This document shows positions 36,555 through 44,395 of a stretch of DNA of 44,395 nucleotides, piece after piece. Both the position numbers and the translations under genes were made by a program. Positions within the stretch are counted from its first letter, which is position 1; each line of letters begins with the position of its first letter. Under the pieces are notes generated by a model. That model did not search any database and was not told where the DNA came from. It worked only from the letters and a program-made list of their open reading frames with translations. The DNA lies in the NCBI RefSeq assembly GCF_000527695.1, contig NZ_ATSX01000004.1:1-44395 (forward strand), read 5' to 3'. The DNA comes from Commensalibacter papalotli (ex Servin-Garciduenas et al. 2014). GTDB lineage: Bacteria > Pseudomonadota > Alphaproteobacteria > Acetobacterales > Acetobacteraceae.

Positions 36555-37784
36555 ATGGCAGAAAAAAAGGTGAACAAAGTTGTTCTTGCTTATTCTGGTG
36601 GGTTAGATACTTCGGTTATTTTGCGTTGGTTGCAAAAAAATTATGAATGTGAAGTGGTTACATTCACTGCGGATTTAGGCCAAGGTGAAGAATTAGGGCC
36701 AGCACGTAAAAAAGCCGAAATGTTTGGTGTGAAAGAAATCTTTGTTGAAGATTTACGTGAAGAATTTGTTCGCGACTATGTTTTCCCAATGTTTCGTGCC
36801 AATACCTTATATGAAGGTCAATACTTACTTGGAACCTCTATTGCACGACCTTTAATTTCAAAACGTCAAATTGAAATTGCTGAACAAGTTGGTGCGGATG
36901 CAGTGGCTCATGGGGCAACGGGTAAAGGTAACGATCAAGTTCGTTTTGAACTTGCTTATTATGCACTAAAACCTGATGTTAAAGTGATTGCACCTTGGCG
37001 TGAGTGGGAATTGACTTCTCGTACCCGTTTATTGCAATTTGCCGAAGAAAATCAAATTCCCATTGCGCATGATAAACGTGGGGAAGCACCATTCTCTGTT
37101 GATGCAAATTTATTGCATTCCTCTTCTGAAGGAAAGTTATTAGAAGATCCAGCGGAAGCTCCTGATGAAATTGTTTTCCAACGTACGATTTCTCCTGAAG
37201 ATGCGCCTGATAAAGCAACTGAAATTACCATTGATTTTAAATCTGGTGATCCAGTAGCAATTAATGGTGTAGCCATGTCACCAGCAACCTTACTTACTCG
37301 TCTTAATGAGTTGGGTAAAGAAAATGGAATTGGTCGTCTAGATTTGGTTGAAAATCGTTTTGTCGGTATGAAATCTCGTGGGATTTATGAAACTCCTGGA
37401 GGTACAATTTTATTATTTGCTCATAGAAACATGGAATCTATTACATTAGATCGTGAAGCTGGGCATTTAAAAGATAGTATTATGCCCCGTTATGCAGAGT
37501 TGATTTATAATGGTTTTTGGTTCTCTCCTGAACGCCGTATGTTACAGGCACTCATTGATGAAAGCCAACATTCTGTGAATGGGCGCGTACATTTGAAACT
37601 GTACAAAGGTAATATGATTCTTATGGGTCGTGAAAGCCCCAATAGCCTATATGATATGCGCGTCGTTACTTTTGAAGATGATGAAGGTGCGTATAATCAA
37701 GTTGATGCTCAAGGCTTTATTAAATTAAATGCATTACGTTTACGTCTAGGTGCGCAAGCAGGACGTCGCGGCGGCAGTTTATAA
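36555..37784 (+). CDS. argG: Argininosuccinate synthase
   Basis: This 409-residue enzyme joins citrulline and aspartate with ATP to give argininosuccinate. The ATP pyrophosphatase loop is [16 protein letters not shown] (11-26). Other family signatures are [34 protein letters not shown] (residues about 117-133) and [19 protein letters not shown]. Length and motifs are those of the type-1 bacterial enzyme. Nothing unusual. Confidence 0.96.
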   Translation: MAEKKVNKVVLAYSGGLDTSVILRWLQKNYECEVVTFTADLGQGEELGPARKKAEMFGVKEIFVEDLREEFVRDYVFPMFRANTLYEGQYLLGTSIARPLISKRQIEIAEQVGADAVAHGATGKGNDQVRFELAYYALKPDVKVIAPWREWELTSRTRLLQFAEENQIPIAHDKRGEAPFSVDANLLHSSSEGKLLEDPAEAPDEIVFQRTISPEDAPDKATEITIDFKSGDPVAINGVAMSPATLLTRLNELGKENGIGRLDLVENRFVGMKSRGIYETPGGTILLFAHRNMESITLDREAGHLKDSIMPRYAELIYNGFWFSPERRMLQALIDESQHSVNGRVHLKLYKGNMILMGRESPNSLYDMRVVTFEDDEGAYNQVDAQGFIKLNALRLRLGAQAGRRGGSL

Positions 37785-37808
37785 CTTTGTGAATAGGAAT
37801 TGGCGATC

Positions 37809-38291
37809 ATGAAAAAATTCTTTGCTTTTATGGCTCCTGCATTTTTTGCTTTCTCTTTGGCAGCCTGTGCGGGTGATAAAGATGTTCAATTAACGTCTGA
37901 TCAATTTATGAAGAAAGTAACAGCTGAGTCTGGTGTGAAAACACTACCCAGTGGTTTGGCTTATCGTGTTATTCAAACAGGCGATCCAAAAGATGCGTCT
38001 CCAGCCAAAGGAGACTTGGTATTGGTTGAGTATGAAGGCCGATTACCCGATGGTGTGATTTTTGATGCTTCTGATCGTCATGGTGGTGGATTAATGCAAA
38101 TGCCAGTCGATGGTCTTATTCCTGGATGGATGGAGGCTTTGCCAATGATGCATCCGGGGGATACTTGGCAGCTTTTTGTTCCAGCGAATTTAGGCTATGC
38201 AGAAAAAACAATGGGTGTTATTCCTTCTAATAGTCCCTTAGTCTTTAAAATCCATCTGGTCGGCGTTACCAAAGGTGCTGGTAATAAATAA
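37809..38291 (+). CDS. FKBP-type peptidyl-prolyl isomerase lipoprotein
   Basis: This 160-residue protein has a signal peptide ending in the lipobox SLAAC, with Cys20 the lipid site. An FKBP domain follows, with LPSGLAYRVIQTGD near 42, GDLVLVEYEGRLPDGVIFDAS and VDGLIPGWMEALPMMHPGDTW (quoted as VDGLIPGWMEAL then MHPGDTW), and the C-terminal FKIHLVGV. It should fold or escort proteins in the periplasm. The frame extends to a TTG at 37800, but AGGA at 37795-37798 fits ATG 37809, and the signal peptide starts there. It directly follows argG with a 24-bp gap. Confidence 0.88.
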   Translation: MKKFFAFMAPAFFAFSLAACAGDKDVQLTSDQFMKKVTAESGVKTLPSGLAYRVIQTGDPKDASPAKGDLVLVEYEGRLPDGVIFDASDRHGGGLMQMPVDGLIPGWMEALPMMHPGDTWQLFVPANLGYAEKTMGVIPSNSPLVFKIHLVGVTKGAGNK

Positions 38292-38321
38292 GTTGTTTGT
38301 GTAAAATAAAGGTGTTTTATT

Positions 38322-39332
38322 GTGTCTAAACCGTTAGGAAAAAGAGTTTTCTCTGGTATTCAACCTACAGGAATTCCACATTTAGGAAATTATTTGGGGG
38401 CAATTCGTCACTGGGTTGACATTCAAGAGGGAAATGAATGTATTTACTGTTTGGTAGATATGCATGCGTTAACGGTTTGGCAAGATCCCGTGCAGCTCAG
38501 AAAACAGATTATTGAGCAAGCCGCTATTTTGGTTGCAGCAGGAATTGATCCACAAAAACATATTTTATTTAATCAATCAGCCGTTTCGGCACATGCGCGC
38601 TTGGCATGGATTTTTAATTGTGTTGCGCGTATTGGCTGGATGAACAGAATGACCCAGTTTAAGGATAAAGCTGGTAAAAATAGAGAAGCACAGTCTGCAG
38701 GGCTATATGTATATCCTAACTTGATGGCTGCTGATATTTTAACTTATAAAGCAACATGTGTTCCTGTAGGTGAAGATCAGCGTCAGCATCTAGAGTTGGC
38801 AAATGATATTGCTCAGAAATTTAATTATGATTATGAAACGGATTTTTTTCCTGAAGTTCAAGGATATATTCCAACTACCAGTGCTCGTGTGATGAATCTA
38901 CGCGATGGTAGCAAGAAAATGTCGAAGTCTGATCCTTCTGAGCAAGGGCGGATTGAGTTGATGGATGAAGATGACGTCATTGTTAACAAAATCAAGCGTG
39001 CAAAGAGTGATTCCGAGCCTTTACCATCAGAGAAAGAAGGACTTGAAAATCGCTTGGAAGCGTTAAATTTAGTTTCGATATATTCTGTGATGTCAGGTAA
39101 AACTGTTGATCAGACACTACAAGAATTTGCAGGGCAAGGGTTTAGTGGTTTTAAATCAGCACTATCGGATGTATTAATCCAACATATTTCACCAATTCGT
39201 GAACAAGCCAAAAAATTACTGGCAGATCAAGCTCATATTCATGCTATCTTAAGGAAAGGTGCTGAAAAAGCATCAGCCATCGCAGAACCGATTGTATCTG
39301 AAGCAGAAGCAATTGTAGGATTTATAAAGTAG
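38322..39332 (+). CDS. trpS: Tryptophan-tRNA ligase
   Basis: This 336-residue class I aminoacyl-tRNA synthetase charges tRNA-Trp. The ATP site is FSGIQPTGIPHLGNYLG (HIGH variant HLGN, 20-23), the signature DMHALTVW follows, and the second ATP loop is KKMSKSDPSEQGRIEL near 200. It starts at GTG with AAAGGTG upstream. Its stop lies 2 bp before the next gene, which suggests translational coupling. Confidence 0.95.
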   Translation: MSKPLGKRVFSGIQPTGIPHLGNYLGAIRHWVDIQEGNECIYCLVDMHALTVWQDPVQLRKQIIEQAAILVAAGIDPQKHILFNQSAVSAHARLAWIFNCVARIGWMNRMTQFKDKAGKNREAQSAGLYVYPNLMAADILTYKATCVPVGEDQRQHLELANDIAQKFNYDYETDFFPEVQGYIPTTSARVMNLRDGSKKMSKSDPSEQGRIELMDEDDVIVNKIKRAKSDSEPLPSEKEGLENRLEALNLVSIYSVMSGKTVDQTLQEFAGQGFSGFKSALSDVLIQHISPIREQAKKLLADQAHIHAILRKGAEKASAIAEPIVSEAEAIVGFIK

Positions 39333-39334
39333 TT

Positions 39335-39754
39335 ATGATGAAACAACAAACGGGTTTTTTACAAGTTCAAACGCATGGTCAAGGTTTAACCATGCTGAAC
39401 GTAGAAATATCTAATTGGATTTTAAAAACAGGTATTGTTACAGGATTGTTAACGTTGTGGTGCAAGCATACTTCCGCATCTTTTATAGTGCAGGAAAATG
39501 TTGATCCGGATGTTCGTCAAGATATCTTATCTTATTTAAACGATTTGGTTCCTGAAAATCGTTATTATCTACATGATAGTGAAGGGGTAGATGATATGCC
39601 CGCGCATATTAAAACGATTTTAACTCAGACACATCTTTCTATACCTGTTGTAAACCGTCAAATGGTGTTGGGGATGTGGCAAGGTATTTATTTATTTGAG
39701 CATCGGAGGCAAGCTCACCTTCGTGAGGTTGCTTTGCATGTAATGGGCGAGTAA
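39335..39754 (+). CDS. YjbQ/UPF0047-family protein
   Basis: This 139-residue protein belongs to the UPF0047 (YjbQ) family. It has TLWCKHTSASFIVQENVDPDV (split here as TLWCKHTSASF and VQENVDPDV), HDSEGVDDMPAHIKT near 87-101, and GMWQGIYLFEHRRQAH near the C-terminus, all conserved. Some family members rescue thiamine-phosphate synthase mutants, but the natural role is uncertain. Two ATGs lie in tandem at 39335 and 39338. It starts 2 bp after trpS. Confidence 0.88.
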   Translation: MMKQQTGFLQVQTHGQGLTMLNVEISNWILKTGIVTGLLTLWCKHTSASFIVQENVDPDVRQDILSYLNDLVPENRYYLHDSEGVDDMPAHIKTILTQTHLSIPVVNRQMVLGMWQGIYLFEHRRQAHLREVALHVMGE

Positions 39755-39811
39755 ATATTTATTTGTTCCCTTTCTTATAATTCTAAATAAGGAAAAAGAA
39801 AAGTATTTACC

Positions 39812-40525
39812 ATTTTTGAGCATATTCTGAATTTTTTAGTTCCTCCTCGTTGTCTAATCTGCAGTAAAATTGTTGTTGATGCTGGATGGGTTTGTTCAGA
39901 TTGCTTTAAAGATCTTGATTTTATTGAAAAGCCATATTGTCTTTCATGTAATCGGCCATTTATTTCTTGGGAAGAAGTTGGTAAAGATTATATTTGTTTG
40001 GAATGTGCTTCTGCAGCGGTTCCTTGGCATCAATGTCGAGCAGCTTTCTTGTATAATGAAGGCTTTAAAAAACTAATTATGCCGTTAAAATACGGTGATC
40101 AACAAAAGAGTTTGGTTTTTTTATCTTATTTTATGCATCGTTGTGCTAAAGATTTAATTGTTCAAACAGATATTATTATTCCTGTTCCCTTACATAAAAA
40201 AAGATTGAGGCATCGTCAATATAATCAGTCCGCATTATTAGCTTGGCAGATTGGGAAGATAAGTAAAACTTCAGTTCTGCCTATGGGGTTATTACGTGTT
40301 AAAGAGACAATGGTTTTAGGGCATTATAATAAGCAAGAACGGCAATATTTATTAAAAAATGCATTTATTGCATATCCTAAATATCTAAATAAAATAAAGA
40401 ATAAACGTATTTTATTAATTGATGATGTGATGACAACAGGCTCAACTTTAGCCGAGTGTACATCGGTTTTGTTAGAGGCTGGTGTTGCACAAGTTGATCT
40501 TTTAGTGGCAGCAAAAGTTGTGTAA
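39812..40525 (+). CDS. comF: ComF-family phosphoribosyltransferase-like protein with unclear start
   Basis: The frame encodes four CxxC pairs (14/17, 28/31, 43/46 and 62/65 if counted from 39812), the ComF zinc domain. A phosphoribosyltransferase domain follows, ending in ILLIDDVMTTGSTLAEC. ComF relatives are needed for DNA uptake in some bacteria. The frame is open from 39791, yet no ATG, GTG or TTG occurs before TTG 39998, which would remove the whole zinc domain. ATT 39812 (proteins often begin just before FEHIL..FLVPPRC) or CTG 39827 are the candidates. AAGGA is at 39789-39793, rather far from either. The coordinate given is therefore provisional. It is followed by grxC, as in many alphaproteobacteria. 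Confidence 0.75.
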   Translation: MFEHILNFLVPPRCLICSKIVVDAGWVCSDCFKDLDFIEKPYCLSCNRPFISWEEVGKDYICLECASAAVPWHQCRAAFLYNEGFKKLIMPLKYGDQQKSLVFLSYFMHRCAKDLIVQTDIIIPVPLHKKRLRHRQYNQSALLAWQIGKISKTSVLPMGLLRVKETMVLGHYNKQERQYLLKNAFIAYPKYLNKIKNKRILLIDDVMTTGSTLAECTSVLLEAGVAQVDLLVAAKVV

Positions 40526-40624
40526 TTATATAGAAAATAACTAGAAATTTTGATGGGACTTGTTTTGTCTTGATGAACTATTTATATTTTAACAAATATC
40601 ATTTTATATCTTAAGGAGTTTACG

Positions 40625-40882
40625 ATGGCTAAAATTGAAATTTATACGCAACCAGGATGTCCTTATTGTCAAAGAGCAATCATGTTATTACAAGCAAAAG
40701 ATGTTGCGTTTAATGAGATAAATGCACCCAAAGGGACGAAAGAACGTGAAGAGGCTATTAATCGTTCCGGAGGAAAAACATCAGTTCCTCAGATTTTTAT
40801 TGATGATAAAGCAATTGGTGGTTGTGATGATTTGATGGCATTAAATCAATCAGGTGAGTTACAAAAATTATTGGGAATTTAA
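40625..40882 (+). CDS. grxC: Glutaredoxin 3
   Basis: This 85-residue glutaredoxin has the CPYC active site at 12-15, the cis-Pro motif TSVPQIFIDD and the glutathione-binding GGCDDLMAL near the C-terminus. It reduces disulfides with glutathione in the cytoplasm. An AAGGAG ribosome site lies upstream. It is close behind comF, a common neighbour. Confidence 0.94.
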   Translation: MAKIEIYTQPGCPYCQRAIMLLQAKDVAFNEINAPKGTKEREEAINRSGGKTSVPQIFIDDKAIGGCDDLMALNQSGELQKLLGI

Positions 40883-40944
40883 AAAGAAACAATATATAGT
40901 CATCTCATTTCGTTTTAATTATAAATTATCATGAGGGATTAAAG

Positions 40945-41445
40945 GTGTTTACCAGACTTAAAAAAGTAAGCGTAATTACTGGTATTATATTTATGATGTC
41001 CCTATTTTTTGCTTCATTAAGTAACATTAATGCTCAGCAGTCTGCTGATCCTATTAAAATATCACAGCCTGTAGAAGTTGGTTTGTGGGCAACAAAAGAA
41101 AATGATGGTGTTTTTCAAATTTACGTATGCGGTCAAAAGTTATGTGGCCGTTTTGTGGGAATGCAATATACAACACCTCTGCCCCCGACCTCAAAGCAAG
41201 GGAACTCTCAGTGTAATTTTCTGATGTTACAGAATTTCGTACGTGATAAATCCGGGAATCGTTGGTCTGGGACCATCTTTGATCCAAGAAACGAAAAGGC
41301 ATATGATGCTAAGATATGGGTTTCAAGTAAGGGTGAGTTAAAAGTTCGAGGGTATTTAGGGATCACTTTACTAGGTGAAACACATACCTGGCATCGTTTC
41401 TCAGGCAAAATAATGGAAAATTGCCGTTTACCCGACTTAAAGTAA
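40945..41445 (+). CDS. Secreted DUF2147 protein
   Basis: This 166-residue protein starts at GTG and has a signal peptide (about 1-32, with IIFMMSLFFASLSNINAQQ). The DUF2147 domain follows: VEVGLWATKENDGVFQIYVC, a second Cys in LCGRFVGM, WSGTIFDPRNEKAYDAKIWV, and LKVRGYLGITLLGETHTWHR. It is predicted periplasmic; the family function is unknown. AGGG lies about 10 nt before the start. A 7-bp hairpin and a 16-bp palindrome follow the stop. Confidence 0.85.
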   Translation: MFTRLKKVSVITGIIFMMSLFFASLSNINAQQSADPIKISQPVEVGLWATKENDGVFQIYVCGQKLCGRFVGMQYTTPLPPTSKQGNSQCNFLMLQNFVRDKSGNRWSGTIFDPRNEKAYDAKIWVSSKGELKVRGYLGITLLGETHTWHRFSGKIMENCRLPDLK

Positions 41446-41446
41446 A

Positions 41447-41501
41447 ATGCTAATTGACTTTTAGCATCATTAACTGTTATTTAATAAGTGGTTAACCACT
41501 T
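41447..41501 (+). terminator. Hairpin and palindrome after the DUF2147 gene
   Basis: ATGCTAA (41447-41453) pairs with TTAGCAT (41461-41467) just past the stop. A perfect 16-bp palindrome AAGTGGTTAACCACTT (41486-41501) follows, then GTTAATATTTTTAAC. The second element could terminate transcription or be an operator for the next gene, whose start is 51 bp further on. Confidence 0.55.
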
Positions 41502-41552
41502 GTTAATATTTTTAACTAGGTTTTCAATTATAGCTTTAAAAAGGAAGTCAAT

Positions 41553-41906
41553 ATGGCTTATGTTGTAACACAAGTTTTTTCCCCTAAAGATAAATGGAAA
41601 AAAGTTACAAAGCAGATTAAAGAACAAATTTTACAGCGTATGATTGTAAATTTATCATCTTTGGCAGGTGATAATAGAGTTCAATTGATTGCTGCGGGGC
41701 AGATTGATGGCAAGATTCCTCGTGTCGTAGATTTTGAGTTTTATGTTGTTTGGTCAGTTGAATTGTCTGAAATGAGCAAGCATATTACCCAGCATTTGCG
41801 TGAAAGCGAATGGAATGAGTATTTTGAAGTGGTTAATATCGGTGGTAGTGCGTTAAGCATTCCACAATTTGCGGATCTTGTTCTAGCTGATTTAGATGCG
41901 GAATAG
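41553..41906 (+). CDS. Small conserved protein of unknown function (DUF6616-like)
   Basis: This 117-residue protein is predicted soluble, with no signal or membrane segment. Its layout, beta strand AYVVTQVFSPKDKW, a helix, VQLIAAGQIDGKI, FEFYVVWSV, a helix, then WNEYFEVVNIGG, looks like a ferredoxin-like alpha/beta fold of the kind seen in DUF6616 proteins, but I am not sure of the family. AAAGGAAG precedes the ATG. Its function is unknown. Confidence 0.65.
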   Translation: MAYVVTQVFSPKDKWKKVTKQIKEQILQRMIVNLSSLAGDNRVQLIAAGQIDGKIPRVVDFEFYVVWSVELSEMSKHITQHLRESEWNEYFEVVNIGGSALSIPQFADLVLADLDAE

Positions 41907-42027
41907 ATTTTGTCAATTTACTAAAAATATAGACTACATAAATAAATAATACTTTAATAATTTTAAATATAAATACAGAAATTAAATACTAAAAAAATAA
42001 GTCAATTATTCATTTTAGGATTATTTA

Positions 42028-44395
42028 ATGTCTGAAGAAAACGAAAATAACAATACGTCAAGTATTGATCAAGCTGCAACAGTGATTGCGGCAACGAACG
42101 ATGATGCTTCATCGTCTTTAAACAGTGCGCTATTTGGAAGTTCGAATGATTCTGCTGCTATTAGTGGTGGTTCTTTAAATAGCGCAGATTCTGCATCGCT
42201 TACTGATTTATCATCTACTGGTTCTCTTGGGTCTGGCGCTGATTCTCTTGCATCTGCATATAAAGCAGGTGTTATGTCTGCATTGGATCAAACCTATTAT
42301 GCTGGTGCATTAGGGCGTTCTGCAGCGGTTACACCGTATGCAGCAAGGGCTGCAGCTCCAGCGCAGGATAAAAATACATACACAATTGCCTCTTCACGAT
42401 CACTTTGGCTTGCTAACGCTAATTCAATGACGCCTGCTGCTGCTTCTGGTCAGGCTAATTTGTATACTTGGGCTGGTTCTGACCAAGTTGCCACTGGATT
42501 TCAAGGTACATTTGGTGTTGGTGCTGGTTTGGGTGGTGCAATTTATCAACAAACCGCTGGTTTGAACATTCAGTCTGGTGCTGCGCTTGGTGTTGGTGAT
42601 AGAGCTCAACTTTGGGTGGGGAATGCTGCTTCATTTTCTGCGGGTTCTGGTAATTTAGGTCTGACATATGGCGAGACTGCTAATGCTCTTACGCCTGATG
42701 GTCGTTCCTTATATTTGGGAAGTAGTTCCTACCTAAGCGCTGCTGGTTTTCTTGGTGGTGTTGCTGACAAATCTCAGGCTGGTGCCAGTTTAGGTGCTGA
42801 TGCTACTGGTTTGCGTACTAACGCTGTTAGTACTGGTGATGATGTTGTTATGGATATTGGCGCTGACTGGGGTACGATTGGTGACGTGCGTGCAGGTTAT
42901 GTTGTTCCTAAAGCTGCCATTGGTAATAATAATAAAATCACAACTGGTGGTAACGTTGGGGTATTTATGAATGCTTCTGTTGCTGTTGGTAGTAATGTAA
43001 CTATGAATGTTGCTGTAATGGGTGGTAGTGGTTTCTTTATTGGTTCTGGTGGATATTACAGTGCTGGTATAAATGGAAGCTATCTTGTTCATGGTGGTAT
43101 GGGTGCTGCTTACAGCAACTTAACAACCAACAATGCTGCTACTCTTATCTTGAGTGATAATACTTCTGTTACGTTAGATAAAGCAAACTGGGGTAACTTT
43201 GCTGCTCAGGCTGGTGGTATTGTTTCTGCTGGTAATAATTTTTATTTGCGTGCGCTAGCAATGTCTGTTGGTTACGGTCAAGATCCTGATACTGGGGCTA
43301 TCCTTGGTGTACAGGCTGCAACAATGTCAATTGGTAATAACGCTATTATTAATTTGGCGCAAAGTGGCTTAACCATGGAGAAAGATTCTGCTGGAAATCC
43401 TTTTAATTTCTATTTGGGATCTAATGGTGCCATTACAGTTGATGGTGTTGGTGGAAAATTAGGTATTGGTACTGGTGCTACTATTGATGGTAAAACCATT
43501 TCTATTGGTAACTATTCCAAAGATTATAGCGGATTTAATCCTCAAACCGGAAAGGCGATGCAATATTCTTGGTATAATACTGGGAATAATAACAACGTAA
43601 CTATTGGTTCTGGTGCGACTATTAATCTTTCTGGTGGTATAGCACTGGACGGTAATAATAATAGTTTAATATTAGCTGGTGGTGGTACTTCTGGTAATAT
43701 TCTAAATGCAGGATTTATCAGTGCTGGTCGTTTCTACAAGGCGTATCAAATACCGCTTGCAAATAGTAGTTCTACAGCTGGTGGTACTAAGTATAACTAT
43801 GTATATGATAATACCTCTGGAGCAAATGTTCAAATTGGTGATAATTACGTTATCACATTGACATCAGGGACTATATCAACAGGATTAGCGAATGAACCAA
43901 CCATTAGTAATAATGGTAATTTTGAAGTTAATACAAATGCTGGTATATTCACGCTTGGTAATAATGTTCATTTGACCGCAAATTCAATGGTTATTGGTGA
44001 TTATTTTGTGTCATCATATAATCCATACACAAGCACATATGATACATTTACAGCAGCTACAAGTGGTGCTTCTATTACCTACTTAGCAGATGCTAATATC
44101 CAACTTTCAGGTGCTGTTCTGTTGAATGGTATCAATGACAAGATGGTATTTGGTGACAGATTGGTTCTAAATGCGGCGACAATGTCATTTGGTACGGGTG
44201 TTGCTGGTGGTAATCAGTATAACAATTCATTTGTTGTAGCTAATGATGCAAAGCTTACTATTAGTAACGGCTTTATAAATAATTTATCTAATGGTTTAAC
44301 GCAATTTGGTGATAGTGCGAACGTACATCTTCTTGCTGGTGATCTTGCATTGGGTGGTGCTGGTGTTGGTGTTGCTGCAAATCGCAACTTCTTCC
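42028..44395 (+). CDS. Giant Gly/Asn/Ser-rich repeat protein, partial at window edge
   Basis: The frame opens at ATG 42028, with AGGA 7 nt upstream, and runs unbroken for 789 codons to the window end. The N-terminus (MSEENENNNTSSIDQAATVI) is acidic and lacks a Sec signal. From about residue 150 the sequence is a long series of beta-strand units with the recurring pattern hydrophobic-x-hydrophobic-Gly-Asn/Asp/Ser-x-x-x-hydrophobic, such as MSIGNNAIINL, VTIGSGATINL, VQIGDNYVITL and FTLGNNVHLTA. This suggests a beta-helix or similar surface adhesin. Large proteins of this kind without a Sec signal usually leave by type I secretion through a C-terminal signal, which would lie outside this window. 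Codons are richer in GGT and GCT than in neighbouring genes. Confidence 0.85.
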   Translation, partial: MSEENENNNTSSIDQAATVIAATNDDASSSLNSALFGSSNDSAAISGGSLNSADSASLTDLSSTGSLGSGADSLASAYKAGVMSALDQTYYAGALGRSAAVTPYAARAAAPAQDKNTYTIASSRSLWLANANSMTPAAASGQANLYTWAGSDQVATGFQGTFGVGAGLGGAIYQQTAGLNIQSGAALGVGDRAQLWVGNAASFSAGSGNLGLTYGETANALTPDGRSLYLGSSSYLSAAGFLGGVADKSQAGASLGADATGLRTNAVSTGDDVVMDIGADWGTIGDVRAGYVVPKAAIGNNNKITTGGNVGVFMNASVAVGSNVTMNVAVMGGSGFFIGSGGYYSAGINGSYLVHGGMGAAYSNLTTNNAATLILSDNTSVTLDKANWGNFAAQAGGIVSAGNNFYLRALAMSVGYGQDPDTGAILGVQAATMSIGNNAIINLAQSGLTMEKDSAGNPFNFYLGSNGAITVDGVGGKLGIGTGATIDGKTISIGNYSKDYSGFNPQTGKAMQYSWYNTGNNNNVTIGSGATINLSGGIALDGNNNSLILAGGGTSGNILNAGFISAGRFYKAYQIPLANSSSTAGGTKYNYVYDNTSGANVQIGDNYVITLTSGTISTGLANEPTISNNGNFEVNTNAGIFTLGNNVHLTANSMVIGDYFVSSYNPYTSTYDTFTAATSGASITYLADANIQLSGAVLLNGINDKMVFGDRLVLNAATMSFGTGVAGGNQYNNSFVVANDAKLTISNGFINNLSNGLTQFGDSANVHLLAGDLALGGAGVGVAANRNFF

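Noticed and set aside
39870-40076. 68-codon frame overlapping comF
   Set aside because: It is in another frame from the CxxC-rich comF sequence and has no family.
42424-43092. Antisense frames of 61-100 codons opposite the giant repeat gene
   Set aside because: They are Thr/Ser/Asn-rich mirror images of the Gly/Ala/Asn codons of the real gene and have no ribosome site or family.
1-44395. CRISPR arrays, insertion sequences, prophage genes, toxin-antitoxin pairs
   Set aside because: I found no regularly spaced direct repeats and no recognisable transposase, integrase or toxin gene; the repeats seen are hairpins or protein-coding repeats.

Overview
The window is an AT-rich stretch of bacterial chromosome, by eye well under 40% G+C. 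Several features point to an alphaproteobacterium: the DnaJ-like/CobS/CobT gene trio, an RpiR-type regulator at the end of an inositol operon, a large MaeB malic enzyme with a phosphotransacetylase-like tail, and the methyltransferase, ComF and GrxC genes. The combination of low G+C, sugar and inositol use, and a giant surface protein suggests an insect-gut Acetobacteraceae such as Commensalibacter. That assignment is inference from memory, not a search result.

Layout. Positions 1-4100 hold a DUF4432-type aldose-epimerase-like gene and a TPR/glycosyltransferase-like gene on the minus strand. Positions 4104-6554 carry two tandem class-I aminotransferases, preceded by two hairpins. Positions 6647-20451 form an inositol-catabolism island. 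Its left wing contains a Bacillus-type IolG, a tautomerase, a second inositol dehydrogenase, an IolI/epimerase-like TIM barrel and an IolT-type transporter. A divergent promoter region of about 535 bp follows, then the operon iolC(DUF2090)-iolD-iolE-iolB-third dehydrogenase, then an RpiR regulator. Together these cover uptake, oxidation, dehydration, ring opening, isomerisation, phosphorylation and probably aldol cleavage. The last step (IolA/MmsA semialdehyde dehydrogenase) is not in the window.

Positions 20621-24211 carry cobT, cobS and a DnaJ-domain gene on the minus strand. Positions 24604-29452 hold a LolA-like protein with a lipobox, a Sel1-repeat protein, lipB, tRNA-Leu(GAG) and maeB. 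Positions 29742-36145 hold galU and a phosphomannomutase/phosphoglucomutase (sugar-nucleotide supply), a methyltransferase, a 2-oxoglutarate oxygenase and a large GT61-type protein. Positions 36555-41906 are housekeeping: argG, a lipoprotein FKBP, trpS, yjbQ, comF, grxC, a DUF2147 protein and a small conserved protein. From 42028 to the right edge runs the start of a very large Gly/Asn/Ser-rich repeat protein, cut by the window end.

Points most worth a second look: terminator-like hairpins in both leaders of the divergent iolT/iolC region, with possible alternative pairings on the iolC side; an Asp-to-Glu change at the catalytic position of the Bacillus-type IolG; a comF frame with all four zinc-ligand CxxC pairs but no ATG, GTG or TTG start before them; a LolA-domain protein that appears to be a lipoprotein; and a giant repeat protein without a Sec signal. 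I found no CRISPR array, insertion sequence, prophage or defence locus.
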